Positions 1 to 5,227 of a stretch of DNA of 5,282 nucleotides are shown here, in pieces. Numbering within the stretch: position 1 is the first letter of the stretch; the number at the start of each line of letters is the position of its first letter. Both the position numbers and the translations under genes were made by a program. Source of the DNA: JAHFLQ01 sp964432465 (lineage in GTDB: Bacteria; Patescibacteriota; Minisyncoccia; UBA6257; WO2-44-18); the NCBI GenBank assembly GCA_964432465.1, contig CAYSNI010000041.1, forward strand, positions 1-5,282, written 5' to 3'. The notes beneath the pieces were generated by a model, which saw nothing but the letters and a program-made list of their open reading frames with translations, was not told the DNA's origin and did not search any database.

Positions 1-45
1 AATATCGTGACGGCAAATGGTGCGGGGTGCCCACATTTTCAAGCC

Positions 46-72
46 AATAAAAACCCGCGCGTTGGCACCGGG
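46..72 (-). terminator. Probable Rho-independent terminator of leuS
   Basis: Directly after the leuS TAG the minus strand has CCCG (72-69), an 11-nt interval, CGGG (57-54), then TTTTTATT. Two further base pairs can form inside the interval. Position and T run are right, but the four-pair stem is weak. Bases 1-45 hold nothing assignable: a minus-strand ATG at 36 opens a frame that runs out of the window after 12 codons. Confidence 0.45.
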
Positions 73-2433
73 CTAGATTATAAAGTTGATAAGTCTATCT
101 TTAACAAAGACAACCTTTTTGATCTGGCCTCCGCCCAGCCATTTCTTCACCTCCGGGTGCTGCCCGGCCTGCGCTTCCGCTTCGGCCTGATCCACGCCGA
201 TCTTCATCATGATTTTATGGCGCAGCTTACCATTAATCTGCACGAGCAGTTCAAATGTTTCTTCGGCCAACAGCTTCTCGTCATATTTTGGCCACTCCTC
301 CTGATCAAGCATTGTTTTATTACCAAGCATCGCCCAGACTTCCTGCGCCAGATGTGGCGCGAACGGGAACAGAAGCTTAGAAAACAGAAAATAGAATCTA
401 GGATCTAGAATCTCCGCCTTCTCGGCTTCGTTCAATAAGATCATCAACGCCGAAATCGCGGTGTTAAACTTAAAATTCTTGATGTCTTCAGTGACTTTCC
501 TGATTGTTTTATGCAGCAGCAACTCTATTGGCTCATTAACTTTGAACTTTGAACTTTTAACTTTTAACTTGCCGGAATTATTGAACAAATTAAAAACCCG
601 GCTTAGAAATCGGTAGGGGCCAATAATTCCGGCTGGATCCCAAGGCTTTGCATCCTCCAGCGGCCCCATGAACATCTCATACATCCGCAATGAATCAGCG
701 CCAAATTCCTTGATCAGGTCGTCAGGATTCGCCACGTTGCCGCGAGACTTGGACATCTTCTGCCCGTCCGGGCCGAGAATTAGTCCCTGATTAACAAGTT
801 TCTGGAACGGCTCTTTGGTAGAAACGGCGCCGATATCAAATAACACTTTATGCCAAAAGCGCGCGTATAAAAGGTGCAAAACCGCGTGCTCTACTCCCCC
901 GATGTACAGACCAACCGGAAGCCATGAATCGAATTCTTTTTTAAATTCTTTTAGGCCGTCATTTTTAATTTTTAGTTTCAAGTTTTTCGATCCAAGCAAA
1001 TAGGCCAGATAATACCAGCAAGAACCGGCCCATTGCGGCATCGTGTTCGTTTCACGTTTCGCGGCTCCTTGGCAATTCGGACATGACACATTTACCCAGC
1101 TCTTAATTCCCGCTAATGGAGACTCAGCGTTGCCAGTCGGCTCGTAATTTTTTACTTTCGGCAAAGTCACCGGCAAATCCTTTTCCGGCACCGGCTGGTT
1201 GCCGCACTTTTCACACTTAACTATCGGGATCGGTTCGCCCCAATAACGCTGTCGGGAAAAAATCCAGTCACGAAGTTTATAATTAACCGTTTTTTTACCT
1301 TTCGCTTTGTCGATCGCCTCATCTTTCGGAATGAGCGGCTCATCAACAATTGGCAGGGAGAATTTCACGGCAAACTCCCTATCCCGCTCGTCATGTTGAG
1401 GAACCGCCATAATGGCGCCTGTGCCATAATGCGCGAGTACGTAATCAGACGTCCAGACGGGAATCTCCTTTCCGTCGACTGGATTAATCGCCCGAATTCC
1501 TTTTAGCTCTACGCCGGTTTTTTCCTTGTTCTCTTGTCTTTCTCTGTCACTCTTATTCTTTGCCTGCTCCACGTATTTTTTCACCAATTCTAGATTCTGA
1601 ATTCTAGATTCTAGCTTCTGAATTAAGGGGTGTTCCGGCGCGAGCACCAGATAAGTCACCCCGGCCAGCGTATCCGGCCGAGTAGTAAAAACCTCGATCT
1701 CGTCTTCAGTACACACTCGATCACAAGCGAGATGAAATTTAATCAGCGCGCCTTCAGAGCGGCCGATCCAGTTCTTCTGCATCTCCTTTACCCTATCCGG
1801 CCAGTCTAGGCCCTCTAAATCAGTAAGCAAGCGGTCAGCATAAGCCGTTATTTTCATAACCCACTGCTTAAGTTTCTTACGCTCTACTTTAGCACCGCAA
1901 CGCTCACAGCAACCTTCCACCACTTCTTCATTGGCGAGCACGGTTTTGTCATTCGGACACCAGTTCACCGGAATTTCCGCTTCATAGGCCAACCCTTTTT
2001 TAAAAAGTTGGAGGAAGATCCACTGCGTCCATTTATAATAATTTGGATCGGTGGTATTCACTTCTCTCTGCCAGTCATAACTAAAACCAAGCGCGTTGAG
2101 CTGACGGGCGAAAATCTTCGTATTCTTTTTCACAACAATACTTGGATGGACTTTGTGCTTAATCGCATAGTTTTCCGCGGGAAGACCAAAAGCGTCCCAG
2201 CCCATCGGGTGAAGCACATTATAGCCGTTCATGCGAAGATACCGGCTATAAATATCAGAAGCGGTATAGCCTTCTACGTGACCGACATGCAATCCTTCTC
2301 CCGAAGGATACGGGAACATGTCCAGCACATAGGCCTTTTTAGCGCTTGAATCGTTGGCATGCCAGACCTTATACTTCCCGCGCGCCCATACTCGTTGCCA
2401 CTTACGCTCTATTTGTTTGAAATTATATTTCAT
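73..2433 (-). CDS. leuS: Leucyl-tRNA synthetase (class Ia)
   Basis: Cytoplasmic enzyme that charges tRNA-Leu with leucine using ATP. The 786 residues are complete. The Rossmann catalytic core has the HIGH motif as HVGH (49-52) and KMSKS at 559-563. The CP1 editing domain shows TTRPDT (250-255) and the HDERD block (347-351). Likely zinc ligands are C159, C176 and C179, then C407/C410 and C451/C454. The WAGSCWYY block (468-475) matches the Bacillus-like LeuRS type. An anticodon-binding helical domain follows (about 600-720), then the usual C-terminal domain with VQINGKLR (731-738). The length is at the short end for bacteria. The end of CP1 is unusually short (residues 361-386), and four stretches are encoded by 7-bp tandem repeats. 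The ATG at 2433 is chosen because family similarity starts there. No good Shine-Dalgarno sits next to it; a GGAGG at 2448-2452 is 14 nt away and lies inside a repeat. Identity is very secure. Confidence 0.97.
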   Translation of the reverse strand: MKYNFKQIERKWQRVWARGKYKVWHANDSSAKKAYVLDMFPYPSGEGLHVGHVEGYTASDIYSRYLRMNGYNVLHPMGWDAFGLPAENYAIKHKVHPSIVVKKNTKIFARQLNALGFSYDWQREVNTTDPNYYKWTQWIFLQLFKKGLAYEAEIPVNWCPNDKTVLANEEVVEGCCERCGAKVERKKLKQWVMKITAYADRLLTDLEGLDWPDRVKEMQKNWIGRSEGALIKFHLACDRVCTEDEIEVFTTRPDTLAGVTYLVLAPEHPLIQKLESRIQNLELVKKYVEQAKNKSDRERQENKEKTGVELKGIRAINPVDGKEIPVWTSDYVLAHYGTGAIMAVPQHDERDREFAVKFSLPIVDEPLIPKDEAIDKAKGKKTVNYKLRDWIFSRQRYWGEPIPIVKCEKCGNQPVPEKDLPVTLPKVKNYEPTGNAESPLAGIKSWVNVSCPNCQGAAKRETNTMPQWAGSCWYYLAYLLGSKNLKLKIKNDGLKEFKKEFDSWLPVGLYIGGVEHAVLHLLYARFWHKVLFDIGAVSTKEPFQKLVNQGLILGPDGQKMSKSRGNVANPDDLIKEFGADSLRMYEMFMGPLEDAKPWDPAGIIGPYRFLSRVFNLFNNSGKLKVKSSKFKVNEPIELLLHKTIRKVTEDIKNFKFNTAISALMILLNEAEKAEILDPRFYFLFSKLLFPFAPHLAQEVWAMLGNKTMLDQEEWPKYDEKLLAEETFELLVQINGKLRHKIMMKIGVDQAEAEAQAGQHPEVKKWLGGGQIKKVVFVKDRLINFII
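393..413. repeat. Heptanucleotide tandem repeat in leuS, 3 units
   Basis: The plus strand reads AGAATCT, AGGATCT, AGAATCT in direct succession. It encodes residues 674-681 (EILDPRFY) at the junction to the helix leading into FPFAPHLAQEVW. The unit is a rotation of CTAGAAT, the reverse complement of the unit at 1587-1621. Confidence 0.75.
541..568. repeat. Heptanucleotide tandem repeat in leuS, 4 units
   Basis: Plus-strand units are TTTGAAC twice, then TTTTAAC twice, with a degenerate CATTAAC unit before them. It encodes a basic stretch within KLKVKSSKFKV (622-632), between the helix RFLSRVFNLF and the rest of the anticodon-binding domain. The stretch looks like a low-complexity loop. Confidence 0.8.
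961..988. repeat. Heptanucleotide tandem repeat in leuS, 4 units
   Basis: Plus-strand units are ATTTTTA, ATTTTTA, GTTTCAA and GTTTTTC. It encodes SKNLKLKIKN (482-491) between WYYLAYL and WLPVGLYIGG. Compared with the Bacillus-type enzyme as I remember it, this loop is roughly eight residues longer, which fits insertion of the repeat. Confidence 0.65.
1587..1621. repeat. Heptanucleotide tandem repeat in leuS, 5 units
   Basis: Plus-strand units are ATTCTAG, ATTCTGA, ATTCTAG, ATTCTAG and CTTCTGA. It encodes IQKLESRIQNLEL (271-283) in a surface helix of the CP1 editing domain, after LAPEHPL. The segment length is close to that of other LeuRS, so the repeat may have replaced native sequence rather than extended it. 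Confidence 0.8.
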
Positions 2434-2509
2434 ATACTTCTGCCTGCCCTCCGAAGCCTTGGCGAAGGATGGGCCACTTCTTTTCTATTTTCTTAAAATC
2501 GTACTTCAT
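2423..2509 (-). pseudogene. 28-codon open frame with a second leuS-like start
   Basis: From the ATG at 2509 the minus strand reads MKYDFKKIEKKW, then repeat-encoded PILRQGFGGQA, then EVYEI and a TAA at 2425-2423. The first 12 residues match the start of real leuS (MKYNFKQIERKW) at 9 of 12 positions. Over 37 nt I count 27 identical bases, and most differences are silent or conservative. This frame is offset from leuS and stops 8 nt inside it, so translational coupling is possible. It may be the remnant of a resident or duplicated leuS start, or a translated leader. Likeness to leuS is clear; function is unknown. Confidence 0.7.
2442..2475. repeat. 34-bp dispersed imperfect palindrome (LRQGFGGQA type)
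   Basis: A GC-rich segment between the two leuS-like starts. GCCC (2446-2449) plus TCC can pair with GGA plus GGGC (2471-2474) around a bulged T, and inside it CCTT-GGCG-AAGG forms a small hairpin. The hexamer ACTTCT flanks it directly at 2436-2441 and 2476-2481, resembling a target duplication. On the minus strand it encodes ILRQGFGGQA, a peptide I associate with abundant dispersed repeats in CPR genomes. A related unit lies at 5142-5170. Copy number in this genome cannot be seen from one window. Confidence 0.7.
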
Positions 2510-2515
2510 CAGTTG

Positions 2516-2544
2516 TTTATATTTTAAGCGATTTTAAGCAATAA
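2516..2544 (-). promoter_or_regulatory. Possible leuS promoter (-10 TATAAA)
   Basis: On the minus strand TATAAA lies at 2521-2516, just downstream of the synthetase terminator where leuS needs a promoter. The hexamer 17 nt upstream, TTATTG (2544-2539), is a poor -35. The -10 ends 6 nt before the ATG at 2509, so the predicted transcript start falls on or next to that codon, leaving about 76 nt before the leuS ATG. It overlaps a 10-bp direct repeat. Confidence 0.4.
2521..2540. repeat. Tandem 10-bp direct repeat upstream of leuS
   Basis: Two adjacent units, ATTTTAAGCG and ATTTTAAGCA, differ only in the last base. They lie in the putative leuS promoter, which makes an operator or a slippage product possible. 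Part of the second unit, CGATTTTAAG (2529-2538), is also the exact inverse of 2492-2501 within the upstream leuS-like start. Confidence 0.6.
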
Positions 2545-2570
2545 AAAAACCCCTGTCATGCAGGGGTTTT
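2541..2570 (-). terminator. Rho-independent terminator of the acyl-CoA synthetase
   Basis: The minus strand has a perfect 10-bp stem, AAAACCCCTG paired with CAGGGGTTTT, around a CATGA loop and followed by a run of T reaching TTTTTTTAT. The stop codon TGA lies inside the loop, and the last four codons form the 5' arm, so gene end and terminator are fused. It should insulate leuS from the upstream unit. On the plus strand the T run is only four bases, so it is not called as bidirectional. Confidence 0.9.
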
Positions 2571-4166
2571 GGCTAGCTGTTTCTTAAGCTCATTCTTAAG
2601 AATCTTTCCGATGATATTTTTGGGAATTGCCTCAACAAATCTTACTTCCTTTGGAATTCGAGAACCGCTAAGGCCGTTACTTCGGCAAAAATTGAGAATG
2701 TATTGATCCGTCACAAGTTGATCTTCAAGAACGACGCACGCCACTACTCGCTCGCCAGATATTTCATCTGACAGGCCAACGACAGCCACATCGCGAACGT
2801 CTGGACATCGCGCCATCACCTTCTCAATTTCTTGAGGATAGACGTTCTCACCATTCACCTTAATCATGTCCTTCTTCCGGTCAATCATCCAAAGAACACT
2901 TTCGGTGTCCTGTCGAACGATGTCGCCGGTCGCGAGCCAGCCATCACCAGGCAACGCCATTTTTGTTTCCGCTTCGTTACGCCAATAACCCTTCATCACT
3001 TGCGGACCGCGCACCCAGAGCTCTCCGTCGTCCATAATCCTCATTTCGGTATCCGGCACCAAAGTGCCAAGACTACCGGGACGATTCTTCTCCAAGGTGC
3101 TTACGGAAACTATCGGTGACGCCTCCGAGAGACCGTAGCCCTCCACAATCGGACAATTGGAGAGGCGCTCAAAGGAGGTCCTCGTGTCCGGATTAAGCTT
3201 GCCAGCTCCAGAGAAGCAGAGCTTCAAATTGCCGAAGTACTCCTTGCCCAGTAGATACTGATAGATCGGTCCGGAATTTTCCAACTGACCAAGAAGCGCG
3301 GCGTACATCCTCTGGATCCCGGGGAAGATACTGACGCGATATTTCCGCATCGAATTCAGAACTTCCTGCGGGTCAAACTTCGGCAACAGGACCACTGTTG
3401 AACCGAGCGCGAACGCCATGTTCAGACAGACGGAAAGCCCGTAGACATGAAAGAACGGCAGTACTCCCAGAAAGACCGACTCCTTGCCGACCACTTCCTT
3501 TGTCTGATTGATATGCCGAATCGCCTGCTGGGTATTGGCAACAAGATTCGCGTGCGTAAGCATCGCCGCCTTGGGCGTGCCGCTTGTGCCACCGGTGAAC
3601 TGCAGGACCGCCAAATCGTTAGCCTTCGGAATATCGCCCGGATTCGGGCAAATTCCCGCGGAAAATAGTGAAATTAAGCCTTTCCAATCTAACTGAAAAT
3701 GCTTAATATTTCTAAAAGAATTTTTCAACTTGTAACCCAAGCGGAGTGGCCATGGGAGAAAATCAGCAGCAGAAATACTGATTCGGCAACGTCTTACTGA
3801 GCTTAGCTCAACATCATTCTGAATCGCTTCGGTATGCTGTCCGAAATTTTCTAAGACAAAAATAACCTTCGGATCCGCGAGTCTGAGATTAGCGGTTACG
3901 GCATTAGGATTATCTAATGGATTCACCGCCGCCACTACCAACCCCATCTTCCAAGCGGCAAGAAACGCGATCGGAACATGCGGGGTGTTGGCAGCCACGA
4001 AGGCTACCCGGTCACCCTTTTTCAGTCCAAGAACATCAAACGAATGGCAGAGCCTAGTTGCGGCCTTCTCAATTTCTCCATAGGAAATCTTCCGGCCATA
4101 AAAGATTAGCGCCGTCTTGCTCGGATTTTGAAGCGCCGTCGCTTCAAAAAGCTTCCACAAAGTCAT
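2556..4166 (-). CDS. Long-chain-type acyl-CoA synthetase (AMP-forming)
   Basis: ANL-superfamily adenylate-forming enzyme of 536 residues. By family it activates a carboxylic acid, probably a fatty acid, to an acyl-adenylate and then a CoA thioester. Visible motifs are the A3 P-loop TGGTSGTPK (191-199) followed by LTHANL, A5 EGYGLSEASP (342-351), A7 WLATGDI (410-416), A8 IDRKKDMIKVNGENVYP (428-444), and A10 PKNIIGKILKNEL with the expected catalytic lysine K521. The large N-terminal domain is followed by the small mobile C-terminal domain from about residue 430. There is no signal peptide or clear membrane segment. The segment FLPWPLRLGYKLKN (136-149) recalls long-chain FadD/LcfA enzymes, but chain length cannot be fixed from sequence, and other acid substrates are possible. 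The ATG at 4166 sits 3 nt after AAGGAGG; the in-frame TTG at codon 3 would have more usual spacing. It has its own promoter and terminator, so it is probably monocistronic. Acyl-CoA synthetase would be notable in a CPR cell. Confidence 0.93.
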   Translation of the reverse strand: MTLWKLFEATALQNPSKTALIFYGRKISYGEIEKAATRLCHSFDVLGLKKGDRVAFVAANTPHVPIAFLAAWKMGLVVAAVNPLDNPNAVTANLRLADPKVIFVLENFGQHTEAIQNDVELSSVRRCRISISAADFLPWPLRLGYKLKNSFRNIKHFQLDWKGLISLFSAGICPNPGDIPKANDLAVLQFTGGTSGTPKAAMLTHANLVANTQQAIRHINQTKEVVGKESVFLGVLPFFHVYGLSVCLNMAFALGSTVVLLPKFDPQEVLNSMRKYRVSIFPGIQRMYAALLGQLENSGPIYQYLLGKEYFGNLKLCFSGAGKLNPDTRTSFERLSNCPIVEGYGLSEASPIVSVSTLEKNRPGSLGTLVPDTEMRIMDDGELWVRGPQVMKGYWRNEAETKMALPGDGWLATGDIVRQDTESVLWMIDRKKDMIKVNGENVYPQEIEKVMARCPDVRDVAVVGLSDEISGERVVACVVLEDQLVTDQYILNFCRSNGLSGSRIPKEVRFVEAIPKNIIGKILKNELKKQLAKTPA

Positions 4167-4169
4167 AAG

Positions 4170-4176
4170 CCTCCTT
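4170..4176 (-). promoter_or_regulatory. Strong Shine-Dalgarno of the acyl-CoA synthetase
   Basis: AAGGAGG on the minus strand is a full anti-16S match, 3 nt from the ATG at 4166 and 9 nt from an in-frame TTG at codon 3. The close spacing leaves the exact start slightly open. It stands out because neither leuS nor tatD has a comparable site. Confidence 0.8.
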
Positions 4177-4177
4177 C

Positions 4178-4199
4178 ACAGTGGGTCCTACCGAACTGT
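4178..4199 (-). promoter_or_regulatory. Leader hairpin upstream of the synthetase RBS
   Basis: In the predicted mRNA leader, ACAGT (4199-4195) pairs with ACTGT (4182-4178), and GGT can pair with ACC inside, forming a short interrupted hairpin. It ends 2 nt before AAGGAGG. It could affect initiation or mRNA stability, or be incidental. Confidence 0.35.
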
Positions 4200-4215
4200 T
4201 TCAAAGAACGAGCTG

Positions 4216-4243
4216 ATTATAACTTAACCTGAAAAAATTTCAA
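4216..4243 (-). promoter_or_regulatory. Sigma70-type promoter of the acyl-CoA synthetase
   Basis: On the minus strand TTGAAA (4243-4238) is separated by 16 nt from a consensus TATAAT (4221-4216). The predicted transcript start is near 4209, giving a leader of about 43 nt before the ATG at 4166. No clear terminator for tatD is visible in the 4244-4282 stretch, so read-through from tatD is possible in addition. Confidence 0.75.
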
Positions 4244-4282
4244 TCCGGCACCGAGGCAAGTACTGATACCGAATAAGATAAT

Positions 4283-5101
4283 TTAAATTCGAAAAATCGC
4301 TTTATTATTCACCACTATCTCATGAGATAGTGTTTCTAAAGTCACGCCTTTTAATTCCGCCATTCTTTTCGCGGTTTCAATAATAAATGCCGGTTCGTTG
4401 CGTTTGCCGCGATATAATTCCGGCGCGACATACGGCGCGTCGGTTTCCAACAAAATCCTATCTACGGGTAAATACTTGATTACCTCATCATAATCATGGG
4501 AAAAAGTGATTACGCCACCAAAAGTGAAGTAAGCGCCCATCTCCGCCAACTTTTTTGTGACAGAAAGTGAACCGACGTAAAAATGAAATATCTTCGGCGG
4601 CAAGTTATCATACGTTCCTAAAATATGCGCGGCATCCAAATAAGCGTCATCGCTTCCTTTGAATGGCCGACAGTGCATCATCAACGCCTTATTTAAATCC
4701 TTCGCGATCTCTATCTGCACCTCAAACGCCTCCTGCTGGTTTTCTTTTTCTTTCTTGTCATCCGTAAGACGATAATAATCCAACCCAAACTCCCCGATTG
4801 CTACTACTTCGGGATTTTCGGCAATGGCCCGAAGTTTCTTCGCGTCAAACTCTTCTCGTTCCGCTTCCGCTTGTTCTTTTTTGTCGTGATACCAGGCGCT
4901 GACAAAGTGATTGGGATGAAAACCAGCCGTCGCCCACATCTCTCCCGGATACTGTTTCGTCAACGCAACGCCCGCCTCCGAAGAAGCCGCCTGCGTGCCG
5001 ACTAGAATCATCTTCACGCCGGCCTTCTTTGCCCGTTCAATAACCTCTTTTCGGTCAGTGTCGTAAATAGGGAATTGTATATGTGTGTGAGTATCAAACA
5101 T
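4283..5101 (-). CDS. tatD: TatD-family metal-dependent hydrolase (putative DNase)
   Basis: A 272-residue protein of the amidohydrolase-like TatD family, whose studied members are cytoplasmic metal-dependent 3'-5' exonucleases or DNases. All expected metal ligands are visible: HTH at H5 and H7, E104 in GEFGLDYYR (103-111), H143 in MMHCR, H173 in IFHFY, and D221 in LLETDAPY (217-224). The conserved GFHP lies at 60-63, and the C-terminal VNNKAIFRI is typical. The length is slightly above the usual 255-265. The extra length sits in a charged Lys/Glu-rich stretch (about 73-90) between GFHP and AIGE. Assignment within the family (TatD, YcfH or YabD type) is not certain. The ATG at 5101 is chosen because the family N-terminus FDTHTH begins there. 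No Shine-Dalgarno is present, but a TATTAT hexamer lies just upstream, so a leaderless transcript is possible. A 116-bp gap with a promoter separates it from the synthetase downstream. Confidence 0.93.
   Translation of the reverse strand: MFDTHTHIQFPIYDTDRKEVIERAKKAGVKMILVGTQAASSEAGVALTKQYPGEMWATAGFHPNHFVSAWYHDKKEQAEAEREEFDAKKLRAIAENPEVVAIGEFGLDYYRLTDDKKEKENQQEAFEVQIEIAKDLNKALMMHCRPFKGSDDAYLDAAHILGTYDNLPPKIFHFYVGSLSVTKKLAEMGAYFTFGGVITFSHDYDEVIKYLPVDRILLETDAPYVAPELYRGKRNEPAFIIETAKRMAELKGVTLETLSHEIVVNNKAIFRI
4313..4332. repeat. Perfect 20-bp palindrome inside tatD
   Basis: CACTATCTCATGAGATAGTG is its own reverse complement with no spacer. It lies in codons for LSHEIV (258-263) near the 3' end of the gene. 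No known site is recognised. Confidence 0.8.
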
Positions 5102-5106
5102 GATGA

Positions 5107-5112
5107 ATAATA
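5107..5112 (-). promoter_or_regulatory. Possible -10 box for leaderless tatD
   Basis: TATTAT on the minus strand ends 5 nt before the tatD ATG at 5101, so a start of transcription at the ATG is plausible. No Shine-Dalgarno exists for this gene, which fits. No -35 is recognisable at 17-18 nt, and the upstream bases belong to the repeat element. Confidence 0.3.
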
Positions 5113-5116
5113 TGGG

Positions 5117-5227
5117 TCCCGTTAGAAGTAGGCCGCCCCTAGGCCTGCCCCGTAGCTTCGCCGAAGGTGAATGGTATCGGGGTGGCCGAAGCCACTCGCT
5201 GTAGAGCGAGGGCGACTTCTAACGGGA
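5117..5227. mobile_element. 111-bp element with 13-bp terminal inverted repeats (MITE-like)
   Basis: TCCCGTTAGAAGT (5117-5129) is the exact inverse of ACTTCTAACGGGA (5215-5227). The tetramer TGGG flanks both ends (5113-5116 and 5228-5231), as a target duplication would. Inside, GGCCGCCCC (5131-5139) pairs with GGGGTGGCC (5179-5187) with one G-T wobble, and CTCGCT-GTAG-AGCGAG (5195-5210) forms a tight hairpin extended by GCC/GGC. The whole can fold as a branched cloverleaf-like structure. It contains a unit related to the repeat upstream of leuS (5142-5170). It has no coding capacity of its own for a transposase. It may be a non-autonomous mobile element or a structured REP-like repeat. Confidence 0.65.

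Noticed and set aside
1..45. Start of another minus-strand gene at the left edge (ATG at 36)
   Set aside because: Only 12 codons are inside the window, with no ribosome binding site and no recognisable family.
7..408. Plus-strand open frame of 133 codons antisense to the leuS 3' end
   Set aside because: It lies wholly opposite a clearly real gene, has no recognisable domain, and its composition follows from leuS codon use.
393..1621. Heptamer arrays as a CRISPR or recombination array
   Set aside because: Units are contiguous with no spacers and lie within an intact coding frame; they are simple tandem repeats.
2434..2515. T-box or other tRNA-sensing leader for leuS
   Set aside because: The predicted leader is only about 76 nt, lacks a T-box consensus, and is filled by the repeat and the relic start.
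2505..2558. UGA read as glycine, extending the synthetase past 2556
   Set aside because: The TGA falls inside a strong terminator hairpin directly after a normal C-terminus, so a plain stop is far simpler.
2008..3696. Further plus-strand open frames antisense to leuS and the synthetase (for example 2008-2349, 2832-3119, 3447-3668)
   Set aside because: All are shadows of minus-strand genes with strong motif support, with no family resemblance or start signals.
4244..4282. Terminator for tatD in the intergenic region
   Set aside because: No stem of useful length followed by a T run is present; the T run at 4232-4237 is the spacer of the synthetase promoter.
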